Shown here in pieces: positions 43,030 to 54,577 of a DNA stretch of 64,000 bases; within the stretch, counting starts at the first letter, position 1; each line of letters begins with the position of its first letter. This DNA comes from Cadophora sp. MPI-SDFR-AT-0126 (Eukaryota > Ascomycota > Leotiomycetes > Helotiales > Ploettnerulaceae). A model generated the notes under the pieces. It saw nothing but the letters and a program-made list of their open reading frames with translations, was not told the origin of the DNA and did not search any database. Location of the stretch: positions 1,952,318 to 2,016,317 of the forward strand of contig JAGMVK010000012.1 in the NCBI GenBank assembly GCA_020747065.1, given 5' to 3'. Made by a program: the position numbers and the translations under genes.

Positions 43030-44745
43030 TTTATGCTCGATTTGAGTGACGTCGAATTGACTTTTCACGATTACGCAAGGGAAAGAAGATAGGGTAAATA
43101 ATCATGCATGCACATACATGCCTCTCTTAGGTAAGGAAGCAGGTGACAAGAACGAGGGCACATGCTCAAGGACCCGAGGGTCCTAGGCCGGGGCCTTTCA
43201 GAGAGAAACACTACTATACTGGTAAGCGAACCGTGGGCGACTGGGAAGGAGAAAGCGGAGACGTGCAATGGTCGAGCATCTAAGTCAAATGTACAAGCTC
43301 TTTGCATAGCTAGTGTTAGTAAGCCGATTTTTTCCGACCCACCCCCCCTCTTATACATACCTTTTATATAATTATAATTGTAAATACCTCTAGTATCATA
43401 ACTCTAACTCGTTTAAAAGTTTAAATAATTTAAGATTTTATACAAATTAACTTTTTTTTTACAACGGGTTTTAAAGTTTAATCAGGCTTAGTAACTTTTC
43501 AATACTCAATCCTAGATCGTATTAGTTAGTATTACAAGGATCTATTCTTGGTCAGCTAATCTGTGTTGCATATAAAGATCTGCTCTGCGCAAGAACGTAA
43601 GCTAGATATAAGCTAGTAAAAGAAATTTATAAAAGTTTTATAACAATCTATGTACTATTATTATTATAGAAGAGAAAGTAAAAGTCTTTACTAGGGCGCT
43701 ACTTTAAAGAAGGTATTTAAATCCCACTCCTTTTTTAATACTTTAAACACTATTGTATCTTAATAGTCTCAGGGTCTATTTATAGCCTATTATACGACGA
43801 GTTCTAGAAAAGACTTTCTCTAACTTACTCTTATTAGTGGAATCGAGAGGATATTAATAGCTATGAAGGAGAGCCTAGGCTAGCGCTGCTTTTGTATGTC
43901 TTAGTATCAATATATAAAGGCCCCTTTCTTATTAGGGCCGTACGAATCTTCCGAGTTATAGTTCTCGTACTCGTTCTAACTAACTAGTCTAACAATAGTC
44001 TCAAAAGTTGTCTTAATACAATCGTATATATCTATCGGCTTGGAGGTCCCTCTTCTTAATTCTACTTCTTATATAAAATGAGTATAATTATAACGATCTG
44101 CATACCAAATGTCGTCTATAATGTTTAAAAATCAGTAATTAAACTGCTGTATAACATAAATTAATATATTAACAGGTTTAATACCGAATTAGGAAAATAG
44201 TTAGTTTATTTCCTATTTGAAAGTAGCGACAATTTAAAAACGTAATATATTATATATAACGACGCAATACGTAGAGATGCGATGCTCGTATATAGGAGTA
44301 CGGAGGGGAGGTAAATCGAGTGTTATAAGTCTACTACGGAGAAAACAAAGAAGATGAGGAGCCCTCTCCCTAAAGAAGAGAAGGGAGCCCCCTTTATATA
44401 TAAGTCCGATACCCCCTAAGTAGTAGTCCGAAGGTAGTCCAACCCTTAGCTGAGTACTAGCCGAGCCTCTCTATGGAATTACCGTCACATTATAGTTCTT
44501 AATTTAAAATAAATATAAAGCTTCCCCTTATACCTCTTCCAACTTAATTAATTGTCTTTTGTTAATTAATAAAATAACAGATTTTATATTTGCTCTATTA
44601 TATTATAATCGACCTCTTTTACTTATAAAAGTCTTAATATCATTTTGCTCTTTTTAATTTCTTAATAATAATTTAAACAAAGCGATTCTTTTCATTATAA
44701 TAATTAATATAATAATATTAGTAAAAGGAAATCAAAGAAGTACTC
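43030..44745. other. Gene-island edge and AT-rich RIP block
   Basis: Up to about 43370 base composition is normal and serves as upstream region of the NmrA-like gene. From 43370 it becomes AT-rich with many TA dinucleotides and no open frame. It is likely RIP-treated repeat DNA; no transposase or polymerase motif could be read. Confidence 0.5.
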
Positions 44746-45203
44746 TGTTACAGACGCTTCTAGGAGCCTTAGGCTTCTAAGAGATAGGTATAAGAAGACT
44801 ATAAGCTTAAGAAGAGGTCTGCTTTAAAAAGAAGTATTTTAAAAGAAAAAAACTCTTAAGAGAACTTCATATTTAAGATTTTTTTAAAAACTTAAAATAG
44901 TTGCTTATTATATAATTAAAATTATAATATTAGTTAAACTATAGATTTTTATAATTATATATTATAAAATAAATCTTAAGATTTTAAGAGATTTTAAAGA
45001 TCTTAGGATTTATAAAAGATCTATAGGAAACAAAGGTTTTATATAAAACTAATATATTTAATATTAAATAAGAGGTTTGTATTTAACTTAAATAATATTT
45101 TTACTTATACTAGTAACTGTCTTTAACTATATATAATACACTTACTTCTCGATCATTGAGATCATCAATAGCCTTTTGTGTTTAGTAAGTAAATACACCG
45201 ATT
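44746..45203 (+). repeat. AT-rich dispersed repeat, copy A
   Basis: Begins TGTTACAGACGCTTCT and ends near AAGTAAATACACCGATT. It matches copy B (45533-45952) in reverse orientation and copy C (about 57990-58420) in the same orientation, diverged by many C/T and G/A changes. Landmarks shared by all three are AGGCTTCTNNGAGATA, TTATTATATAATTAAAA and TATATATAAT. Confidence 0.7.
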
Positions 45204-45532
45204 ATTATATACTTCTTGAAAGTAGTTTAAAGTCATATAACTCGATTAAAAAGCTAGCGATAGTTAATCGAAAATAATCTAGTTTATATAATATAAAATT
45301 ACTAAAAGCCTTAAGTTGACGTTAAGTAAAAATATAACGCTTAAGATATCTTAAATACTTATTCAAAGCGCGATAATTCTCTTCATTACTAAGTTAACTA
45401 AAGAAAATTAAATCTTAACCTTAATTTCTCTCTTACTCTAAACTTTTGTTACTTCTCTTATAAGATTTATAACTTTTAACTAATATATAAGACAAAACTA
45501 AAGCTACTATAGTTATCACCTAATTGTAACGA
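45204..45532. other. AT-rich spacer between inverted repeat copies
   Basis: About 330 bp with no open frame or motif; the loop between inverted copies A and B. Confidence 0.4.
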
Positions 45533-45952
45533 TCGTTGTATTTACTTGGTAAACATAGAAGATTGTTATTAATTTTAATAATCGAAAAATAAATATATTA
45601 TATATAATCGAAGATAGTAACTAATGTAATTAAAAATACTATTTGAGTTAAATATAAAGCTTTTATTTAATAGTAAATGTATTAGTTTTATATAGTAATT
45701 TTTTTAAAAAAAATTTAAAATCTTGAGATTTATTATATAATATAAAGCCACAAAAACCTACGGTTATAATATTATAATTTTAATTATATAATAAATAACT
45801 GTTTTAAGTTTTTAATAAAATCTTAAATATAAAGTTTCTTAAGAGTTATTTTTTTTTAAAAGACTTCTTTTAAAAGCGGACTTCTTCTTAATCCTATAAT
45901 CTCCTAGTACTTGTTACTCAGAAGCCTGAGGCTCCCAGAAGTATCTATAACA
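45533..45952 (-). repeat. AT-rich dispersed repeat, copy B (inverted)
   Basis: Reverse complement starts TGTTATAGATACTTCTGGGA at 45952 and follows copy A over about 420 bp, with differences mostly transitions. Confidence 0.7.
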
Positions 45953-46922
45953 CTAACTAGTTTAAGATATAAAAGAAAAATAATAATTAAGTAATATAAA
46001 AAGCTTTAAAAAATAGTAGAGCTCTTTAGTTATATAAAGGCGACGATTCTTTTAATTTTATAAGTAAGGGTTTTCTAAAAAGAAGAGTAACATAATAATC
46101 CGGTTATAAGCTAGTCAGCTACTTAATAACTCTAAGCTATAAGGCCTTTAAATAGAGGTAAATTATAAGTTATCTAGTATTAAACTACTTAGTGTGGAAG
46201 GGCAGAACCTTAATCTGTATAACAAGAGGGTAGAAAATGTAAAATACATAAGATATAAAGTTTAAGAAATAACAAATAGATGAAATTAAAAGATATTATA
46301 TATTTAAAGAGTGCGAATTGTCAATTAAGTGAGAAGTAGGGTATTTATTAAAAGGAAAAGATGTAACTGTTTTTGTTGTTGTTTTTTGAAGGAAACTCGT
46401 TTTAAGTACAATGCGAGACGTATAGGTCAGGTGACTACGGGGTATCGGAGCTAATCTCCACCACACTAGCTAAGCAAGCTACCTTGAACTATTTAGCCTT
46501 AAAAATCATTACGACTCTCTTTTTTTTTATTTCTATTCTTTTTATATTATAATAAAATAATTAAGACATTCATTTAAGCTATCGTAACCCAGGTTCGTAA
46601 GCTCGGCTCTTTCTAAGAATAGTAATTGATGCTATTTCTAGATTATAACTAAAAGAAGGCCTAAATCAAATTTCGGAATTTGAAACGATTAATACGAGGA
46701 GAAATTTAAATATTTTTCTACTCTAATTACACCAAAAAAATTCTTACACATGTGTCTCATGGTAGTAGTCCGAACGGGTAGGACAGTGCGCTGACGAGGA
46801 GGCTAAGATGTTTTGATTTAAACGAAATAACTACATCGGAGGAGAAAGACATAGTATAGCCGAACATCTCAATCTTATCAAATTGTCGACACATCTCTTC
46901 CAATCAAGCCAGTTAATATTCA
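45953..46922. other. AT-rich region without recognised gene
   Basis: RIP-like composition up to about 46350, then a more mixed stretch with A/T runs. No gene, RNA or transposon motif recognised. Confidence 0.4.
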
Positions 46923-47483
46923 TTAATGCAATCCACTAGTCGTAATCTGATCCATGACAACCCCTTGTATCATTTCGACAGCAATGTGTTGTAAGGAGTG
47001 TTTGTGGGGGTTGGTATCCAACACAGCACTGATGGTTGCTGCAGATGCCGCCACGCCAGCAACCTTGAGTCCCTTCTCCCCAATCCAGTGACCTGGATCA
47101 TTGCGTACCCGGAACGCCGCTTTGGCAGCCGCACTAATAGCTGTCTCAGCAGCTCGATCGTTCTTGCCGCGTCTTCTTGAGGTTGGACCTTCCAAATGCT
47201 TGGTAGCCCGCTCTGGCGAGATGCTATGCGAATTCCTGAGATTGGACAATTTCGACTCTGAACGTCGAGTGCTGTGGGATCGGGCACGCTCGTTCGACTG
47301 TTGATGCCTAAACACCGTAGTGCCGTCTGGCCGATCAAAAGCTACGAGTGGACGATCATAATGGCGATAGTCGTAGTGACCTTTGTCGAATTGAGCTTCG
47401 TCGTATTTAACATGGCCATTGAAGTACCGCCTATCGCGTTCTAGATCTCGACCTCGGTGTGGCTCATGACTAATATTTGACAT
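46923..47483 (-). CDS. Hypothetical protein with Arg/His-rich N-terminus and Ala/Gly-rich helical C-terminus, 186 aa
   Basis: The ATG at 47483 opens a minus-strand frame of 186 codons. The first 110 residues are hydrophilic and rich in Arg, His, Asp and Ser (PHRGRDLERDRRYF, and an RSHSTRRSES-type stretch). The last 75 are Ala/Gly-rich with small-residue spacing (AISAAAKAAFRVRNDPGHWI, GLKVAGVAASAATISAVLD). This resembles the repeated C-terminal module of DUF3824-type fungal proteins, which contain glycine-zipper-like helices of unknown function. The gene sits alone just outside the AT-rich block. Confidence 0.5.
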   Translation of the reverse strand: MSNISHEPHRGRDLERDRRYFNGHVKYDEAQFDKGHYDYRHYDRPLVAFDRPDGTTVFRHQQSNERARSHSTRRSESKLSNLRNSHSISPERATKHLEGPTSRRRGKNDRAAETAISAAAKAAFRVRNDPGHWIGEKGLKVAGVAASAATISAVLDTNPHKHSLQHIAVEMIQGVVMDQITTSGLH

Positions 47484-50073
47484 TCTGAGGATTGTGAAAT
47501 CCAAGCTTTAGTAAAGTAAGGCACGGTATGAAATCAAGGTCAAATCTAGTTGAGACAAGAACGTGTGCAAGTCCTACTGTCAAAACTATGCTGGTCTTTA
47601 TAACGAAAGGGGGGACGAAAAGCTATAACAAGTTACCAAAATGATGTTGTCCTCTGAACGCCGGAGTCTGAGCATCAATTCCGCCACCGATTTGTCAATA
47701 CACAACCAATACCCTAGTTAAGCCTTTTAGACTGAATCGAGCAGTTAGCTCCAAAGCTCTCAAGATGAGATTCCTCTAATAGGGTCTACATTGATATTTG
47801 GCCGGACAAGGGATACTAGGGGCAAAAGTACGGCGTTCTCCTCGTTATCAAACCACCCGAGTCTAGGCATGCACCTTTAGGAGCTCTGGCACTGGAGCCT
47901 ACAACATGTTTGAGATCAAATGCTGGTAATGCTCAGAATAATGCTGCATTTAGACTAAGGCACGTATCAGGCCACTACTCTTTCTGCATAGTCTTAGTGG
48001 TCAACGAAAGCAGTAGTGTATCGGATCGATCGACGATGGAAACTATCCCTGGGACATAAGTTACATGCACGTCAGGCCGCGTTGTTCACTGGAATTTGAT
48101 TCGCCAGGTATAATTACGCAATATTTATTATAAACACTCACTTGTTACTACACTAATTTGTGTAATTCCCTCTCAATAAAATTCCTACTCTATGCTCTAT
48201 GAATTCCTAAATAAGTCACTACTAATTCTTGTGGCCTTTTCAAGAATCAAAAGCCAGCTCTCCCCGTCTTATTTTACTCGGAGACGGAAAAAACGAAATG
48301 ATAATTTTAAGCTCGATTTTCCAAAAGTGCAGCATCAGCCTTTACAGAATCTTGGACGACGTAAATATTTTGCTAGGCTCGTCCGGTTGATGGTTAGATT
48401 TAACATGTGACTCTAACTTGAGCACTCTTAATTTATTAGTCATTGAGTAGCAGAATTGATGCTCTTACTGAAGCGCATGTGACAGGTGCGCGTCCTCATC
48501 CCTGTTCACCGTACTGCAAGGCGCTGCCGTTTGTCGTACATTAGGAATGGTTCCGAGTGCTGCCAAAATCACGAGCTTTTGTGAAGCCTATTCGAACCCC
48601 AACATACGCATAGGTTCCGTTAACCGTGCATACCAATGTTCATTCAGCCACCCACCACCGTTGGATCACTGTCAGGACCTCCAGCACCCCTCAAGCCACA
48701 AAATTAGAGTGCGGCTGCATCTATCATGTGATTCACTGTATTTCATAAGTTTTGTGGCTGCAGAATTGGTTTATGCCAGTTTATAAATATCGTTATCACA
48801 TGCATTTAAAATAGAACGCCAGGCTCGGTCTAGCTGGATTGGGCTGTGGAAGCTGACTTTCAATATTAATCGCCACAGGGAGTCTCTAAAGAAAATGCTA
48901 AGGTGGCACAGAGGCGAAGCCTTAACTTAACTTAGGTCGTGATTTGACATTGCCCAAACCACCTGCAAAGAAGACTCTTGAAGGTCTAGACTTTCCTCCT
49001 AATACCTGCTTTCGCATACTCCGTGTTTGATTCGTCGGCACTTATTCTCAAAGTCGCCGACACGCTATAGATACAACCATCTTTCGATTCGCTATATTTC
49101 GCCTTCGTCACATATATACAAGAGTGTTTTTTCCCTAACCCTGCTTTACAAATTCAAATTAACTCCATCGCAGAGGAATATACAAGCAGGGGCAGCAGGC
49201 ACTCTTTTGACCGGCTTTCAGTAATGTAGGCACTAATGGAGCGCATCTCCAAGAGCATGAACTGGTCTCCTCTTTGGCGTTTGTGGGCGAATGCAGTCGC
49301 CCAAGGTCAGGTTTGGGAATCCTGCGAGTTATATGCCAACGAAACGAGCCAATGCTACATAATCCCAGGTCATTATGCTCCGATCTGGAGCTGGGGCTAC
49401 CCTGGATTTCCGAATGCTATTCCCTGTCTTTCGGCAGGAAGAAGTTGAGATCTCTTGTCCCCTGCCTGGGCGTCTGGGCCGCTCATTACGGGTACCAGAT
49501 CCTTGGGAACAGATTAAGATGTTTGATGGACTATCGCTTACTGTCTCTGCGACTTTCCACACAGATTATAGCATTGTCTACTGTACAAACTTTCGACATG
49601 TGCGGATATCACAACTGTAGTACAATCAGAACTAGATGGCCCGGTAGTGAACGTGCGCCACGAGCAGCGAGTATAGAAACTCACGCTGTAGTTGCCTCTT
49701 ATTCTGTAATCATCAAGTCTGCCTTGTTATGATCGTGTTGAATGCGAGTCGAATTCATCGTAGGCAAAATGGACGGATTGTGTTAAACTCTGAGGGAAGC
49801 CTATGAAGATAGAGCTAGTAAAGTCTAGAGTCTGAATGCCACAGGTGGGTAAGTCTATAATGCGCAGAAAGAATTATGCATCAATACACCTATAAGGTTG
49901 TTCTCTTTCGCCTGGTTAGGTCCCGCTCCTTTACCAGACAAGCGACGACCGCTCCGCAAAGACAGTAGCTTCTTCATGGTGCAAAGGAAAGCCAGGGGCA
50001 GACCTTGGCGATTGAGATCGCGTAACTCCCAGCAACTGTCTGTTACTCTGGGCTTCGGATGTGTACCCTATCA
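47484..50073. other. Gene-poor region
   Basis: Balanced composition but no frame with a recognisable product. Overlapping ORFs on both strands at 49236-49732 have no family resemblance and are likely chance. No repeat or RNA gene was identified. Confidence 0.4.
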
Positions 50074-50500
50074 TCAGACCACTTCATAAAACTTGGCGAG
50101 ATCAGGTTTCGTGAGGGACTCGATCGCAATCTGGACGACAGTAGGTCTGTGAGGTTTGAGGCTACCTATAGTTAATATGGCGATTAGCAAGTGTAATATA
50201 ACTGTCGGACACGGAAGAGATACATCTTAATAGCATGAAGTCATTGATCGTCTGCCCAAAATGAACCAACTTAATGCCATTTTGGTCGGGTGGCCGAGAT
50301 CCCCATGTTCTTTGCCAGCTGCTCCACAGAACTGCCTTCAGTGATGCTGCGGAGATATAGAATGTATCGACATCTTGGGTATCATAACGTGGTAAGTCCT
50401 TTGTTGCGATTTGAACCACGTACCTCTGCTCGGTAATGGTAATCAAGGAGATTGATATCATAGATTTCGGGATCTTAACCGATAGACTCGTAAAGGCCAT
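50074..50500 (-). CDS. Ubiquitin-like fold protein (fungal UBL3/DSC-E3-type domain), about 122 aa
   Basis: Exon 1 50224-50500 and exon 2 50074-50165 join across a 58-bp intron (GTATCT, branch TTGCTAATC, TATAG) in closing phase. The product contains FYISAASLKAVLWSSWQRTW, then GIKLVHFGQTINDFMLLRC followed by PTVVQIAIESL. This matches the fungal ubiquitin-like domain usually written SxxxLKxxIxxxWxxxW...IRLIxxGKxLxDxxxLxxC...NVVHMxV. Such domains occur in small proteins of unknown role, some prenylated. No C-terminal Gly-Gly or CaaX is present. An upstream exon encoding the usual disordered N-terminus may be missing from this model; an in-frame stop lies shortly before the ATG. Confidence 0.55.
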
Positions 50501-51287
50501 AACAGAACGGCTCTTGACTAAGTAACTCGAGGCTCGGACCAGACAAAGTGATATTTAGACGTTAAGGAGCGACAAACCGTCACAGGAATGAGATCCAATA
50601 GTGACCCTGACGAGCGGCCGATGATAATGTCGCGAACTGCCTGCCTTTCATGTGATTTTGGTATTCCCTCTCCTCGCTAGCTTTGAGTGGTAAGGTTCAG
50701 CGATAGGCGGGGGCATGGCCTCTTCGAGAACTACGCCGCGATTGCCATCGACTAAAGGATCTAATTGATTTAGGGAAACTTTTTTCGTCGACCCGTCATG
50801 GAAAAGAATAGGCGTTGATCCGGATGGTCTACCTCGTTGCAGCGATTTTCTTGCACTTGAACTGATGAGGAGCCATTACCATTCTTACTGACTTGACAAC
50901 CGATGGTTGATTGATTGATTGATCTCTGTCAGTCTTTGGGATCCCCCTTTCTGCCCAGCTTTTGGAAGGCTTATCGGTCACTTACCTTTGGCTGTTATAG
51001 TTTGATTCTCAATAGAGTTATGCAAATTCATATGGCAACGATTAATCTGGATAAGAAGTTGTGGGCACGATTGTTGATTAATTTTAGATTCTGCGGCTCG
51101 GATTGGCTGAAAAGCCTTAAGCAAGGTTCTACGAAGAATCCGTCCATTCACAACCTGCCAGACCCGTGCCCAAAGTCTTCTAACCACCACCTACTAGGAT
51201 TCTGCTCCTCCTTAACGCTGACTGTGGTTTCGAATTGGGGGCAACTAGAATACGGGCGGAAACATGAGGCGTATGGTGATTCTCGAA
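50501..51287. other. Intergenic, contains short TTGA tandem run
   Basis: No supported gene; a run of four TGAT/TTGA units lies at about 50905-50921. A long plus-strand frame over 50915-51670 is a shadow of the RING gene. Confidence 0.4.
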
Positions 51288-52164
51288 TCAATGACGCAGC
51301 CAGCGAAGCGCAGCACCAAACTTTGCGCGACCAGCATGCACCCTGGGAGGTTCGACGAGTCCTGTTCTGTCTGGGACGTTCGGAGTTGATTCAGATGGTA
51401 GCCTTGGAGGAAGCGGTTGCGGTTGATCAACAGTTACGGTGCCAAAATTGTTGGTGGTTGCGACATGGAGGTCGTAACGGCTGGCCGAAATTAATAACGG
51501 AATTTGAAGGGGGAAAAGAGGCTTACCATACAGGGCAGGTTCCTGATGCATCTAAGAGCCAAGGATCGATGCAAGCGAGGTGGAATCGATGGGTACACGG
51601 GAGCATACGGATCTCTTCGCCTTGGACGAAGCCATCAACACAGATGGGGCACTCGAGACTATGTGATTGAGTCTGAAGCGGGGGTCGTTGAGCAGTCGAG
51701 AGACTGCCTTCAGCAGTTACCAGAATATCAGTCCTTTGATCACAAGCAGCTGTGATTTGCTTGGGGCTAATCGAGGAACTCGTTGCGAGGATGGTGGTAG
51801 TCGATTGAGGGTCGTCGTTTATTTGAATTGGAGTAGCAAGCTCGATGTCTCTCTGACCGGCTCCCATTGCACTATCCTCGCCAAATCTAACGATCGGGAT
51901 GCTTTCAATCACAATCCTAGCTATGCCTCTTGTTTGAATCTGCCTTGGTGGTGGTTGTGTTGCTTGCTGGACGCCGTGTCGCTCCTGATTGCAGCGAGCG
52001 ATAAAAGCTCTGGTTAACATAGCAAGAACGAACACCAAAAAAATTAGCCCCAAAGTGATATAAAATATAATGTATCCACCACTATTGGCTGCTTGGTCAG
52101 ATTCAGACAATGTCTGGTCAGGTTGAAATGTGGTAGTTGATGCCGTCATTGACTCTCGCGCCAT
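51288..52164 (-). CDS. Membrane-anchored RING-H2 E3 ubiquitin ligase-like protein, 276 aa
   Basis: Exon 1 51527-52164 and exon 2 51288-51480, with a 46-bp intron (GTAAGC...GCCAG). The intron splits the last RING cysteine codon, and the join reads CPVCRYDLH. A single membrane helix (IIFYITLGLIFLVFVLAML) lies at about 31-50; then comes a Ser/Thr-rich linker and at about 172-215 a complete C-P-I-C...C-T-H-x2-H...C-P-V-C RING-H2 domain. The arrangement matches ATL-type and other fungal transmembrane ligases acting at endosome, vacuole or plasma membrane. RING proteins recruit a ubiquitin-conjugating enzyme; targets unknown. The C-terminal 60 residues are hydrophilic and Pro-rich. Confidence 0.8.
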
Positions 52165-53333
52165 GAAACATGTAATTGAGAATATTATGGTCCAAATGAA
52201 GAAATTGTTAAACGAGGAGTACTGTTGATTAATGATATAGAAAATTGGTCTATACCGCGGCTGGATCGATATCTTCGAATAATAGCCAGGTGTAGAAAGC
52301 TTTCTGTTGAGTTTGTAGCATAAGAAATAGAAGAAGGTGCGATATTATGCTTTTACTCTATCATGAGATGATATTTCAATGAGATTTAAGCCACGCCGCT
52401 CCTCTAATCAGAGAAGCGGGGTTGGGAGTTTTGCCGAGATTTGCAAGCCAAAGATATCTTCAATGGGACTGATTTAAGTTGTACGATGATTTAAGTTGTA
52501 CGATGATTTAAGTTGTACGATGGTAGTTTTGTACGCAGTCGCCGAGCTTCCACAAGAAGTTTGGCTTATAAACCGCATAGCAACCAAATCTTACCCTTCA
52601 GCTCTCTTAGTCTTTGGCCGAGAGAATGGAAAAACTCAGCATGCGCCCTATTGTCGAGGCCGATATTTTCACTTCTGACACCAACTGTTCCAGGTTCGCA
52701 AGTAGACGATGCACCGAAGCACGATTGTGAAAATATGATATCGGGCTTTCCGTCGCGCCAGCGATTTTTCAGTCACAGCATCAGATGGGTGACTATGGCT
52801 GTGATTGGGTGCTTTTAGTCGAACGAATAGCAGTATCCTTTTTCGTTTCACAAAATTATGATCAGCTGATTTGTTTTAACAGATGTTCCATTTGAAACAC
52901 AAAGTTGTCAATCAGACCACTCTTAACTAGGAACACTCCGCAGTATATTCGGTGACGGACGAGGATCAGCTCATTCAGATAAAGCTAGCTTTCCTAATAT
53001 TAAATTTATTTTTTCTCTAAATTGATAACTTAAAATATCTAAGTATCACTAGCACTCAGGCACTAAAGGCAGCAGATCTGGGATTGAGAAACCAGTTCAT
53101 GTTCATCCACCATTACGTAATTATTACACGAACCAAAGTTCGAACGTGCCCATTTAAATAGAGAGCTAATGAAAACCAAGTTAGTTCGAAAGGACATTGG
53201 AGGGGCTGCAAAAGAATAGATACTTTTATCCTAGATCAAATGCTTTTAACTTAAGCCACGTCGATGACTTGCATTCACTAGCTGCAGTTAGTTCTCCGTG
53301 CTAGATAGGAAATGGCGTTCATTGGGTAGACGA
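52165..53333. other. Intergenic region
   Basis: No supported gene; contains the 17-bp tandem repeat listed separately and an AT-rich patch near 52985-53045. Confidence 0.4.
52471..52521. repeat. 17-bp tandem repeat, three perfect copies
   Basis: Units GATTTAAGTTGTACGAT at 52471-52487, 52488-52504 and 52505-52521 are identical; contained wholly in intergenic DNA. Confidence 0.95.
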
Positions 53334-53567
53334 TTAGACATTACCCTTGTCATCCTTGCAGGCTAAGCCAGTCAAACCCGTTACGTGGCAGTCTGACACA
53401 TCTTCACCATCATCCACAATGCATAGCGGTTTATGAGGAGCGCCTCGATGAAATTTAGGACGATCTTGGCAAGCCAAAATCCTAGTCGCAAGCGGGACTA
53501 CGAGGAAATTGATGCCGCATATGACTATCAAGACCAATTCAGGCTTCGGCTGACACTCACCCATCAT
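53334..53567 (-). CDS. Candidate small secreted cysteine-containing protein, 77 aa
   Basis: An ATG at 53567 opens a frame with a hydrophobic core (LVLIVICGINFLVVPLA) followed by ILA-CQ, a credible signal-peptidase site. The mature part of about 45 residues has four Cys (CQDRP, PLCIV, SDCHV, LACKD), enough for two disulphides. Such proteins are common in fungal secretomes and some are effectors, but no family is recognised. The N-terminus is alternatively explained by an intron (GTGAGT just after the ATGs and a GACTAG acceptor), which would give a different N-terminus, so the model is uncertain. Confidence 0.35.
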   Translation of the reverse strand: MMGECQPKPELVLIVICGINFLVVPLATRILACQDRPKFHRGAPHKPLCIVDDGEDVSDCHVTGLTGLACKDDKGNV

Positions 53568-53790
53568 TGCTTGTGATTGAGGAGATGGGAACGAGATGAT
53601 AAGGGCACCCTTTCTCGTCTCATTTTTGCAGCTTTACCAGCTTTCTGGCTAATATCCTACCCGATTTTGAAATATAAGACTTCGAATGACTGCTTCATGA
53701 GTCTACATACGACTGGCAACCCAACTCAAAAATCTTTCTGCTTCCAGACTGATCGCGAGCCGTAACGCCTTTTTCTCAGGTCTCACCACT

Positions 53791-54577
53791 ATGGGGACTC
53801 CCTCCAAGGTTATATCGGCGTGTCTTCGCGTCTTGGAGTTTGGAATATCCTGCATCATACTTGGTGTTATTTCGAGGTTCATCCATGTTCTCAATCAGGG
53901 CAACGGCTCTGCGGATTCACGACTGATCTTCGCCATATCAATGGCTGCCATCAGTATCCTCTTCGCTTGCGTCCTTGTTCCGCCTGTAAAGTACTCCTTT
54001 TACTGCTTCCCATTGGATTTCGCTTTGTTTATCTGCTGGATAACGTGCTTCGCTCTCCTCGAAGATGTGAGTCCCGTTTCTTAATTATAGTGCCTCTCCA
54101 GTTCAGAGGAATTTTCATGGAACATGCTAACATTTAGCATAGCTCTCCGGAACGCGTACTTGCTCGTCATACTGGTTCGATCATTACTGGTCCTTTTACT
54201 GGGGCAGGGCCTGGAAACTCCCAGACGGGGCGGTCGTCGTCACAGATGTCGGTTGTTCACAATGGAGAGTAGTACTTGCGTTTAGCTTCATAATTTCATT
54301 TTGCTGGCTCGCCAACGGGTTCCTGGTACGTATAAAGACGCTATTCTGCTGACCCTAGACGTTTTATAAGCACTGATGTATAAGCACAGAGTTTATATGT
54401 TTGTACTGAGCACTACAATTTGGGCTATCGGACCGTGACTACCGTGAGGTGAGTTGGCTTCTCTCAAAAAGTGATCTCTCGTATTCTAATCAACGTATCT
54501 CTGCATTTAGAAAATTCAAGTGGTGGAGAAAACCATACTCAGAGACGCCGAACGATGTTGAAAATCGGGTCAAATAG
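53791..54577 (+). CDS. MARVEL-like tetraspan membrane protein, paralogue 2 (194 aa)
   Basis: Exons 53791-54066 (276 nt), 54143-54325, 54390-54448 (59 nt) and 54511-54577; donors are GTGAGT, GTACGT and GTGAGT. Exon 1 encodes three helices with the YSFYCFPLDFALFICWITCF signature; exon 2 has a Trp-rich loop (SSYWFDHYWSFYWGRAW) and helix 4 (VLAFSFIISFCWLANGFL); exons 3 and 4 encode a short basic tail. Relative to paralogue 3, exon 1 and exon 3 lengths are identical and all introns are in the same phase, showing common descent by duplication. Confidence 0.7.

Noticed and set aside
28000..43030. Secondary-metabolite gene cluster
   Set aside because: No polyketide synthase, peptide synthetase, terpene cyclase, P450 or cluster regulator is present; the genes have unrelated roles.
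49236..49732. Overlapping ORFs of 70-152 codons
   Set aside because: Several frames compete, none has a recognisable motif or splice pattern.
50915..51670. 251-codon plus-strand ORF
   Set aside because: Overlaps the RING-H2 gene antisense; the minus-strand model has a full RING domain and proper splice sites.
53334..53567. Naming the small secreted protein as a killer-type protein
   Set aside because: Only a signal peptide and four cysteines are visible; no family-specific pattern supports such a name.
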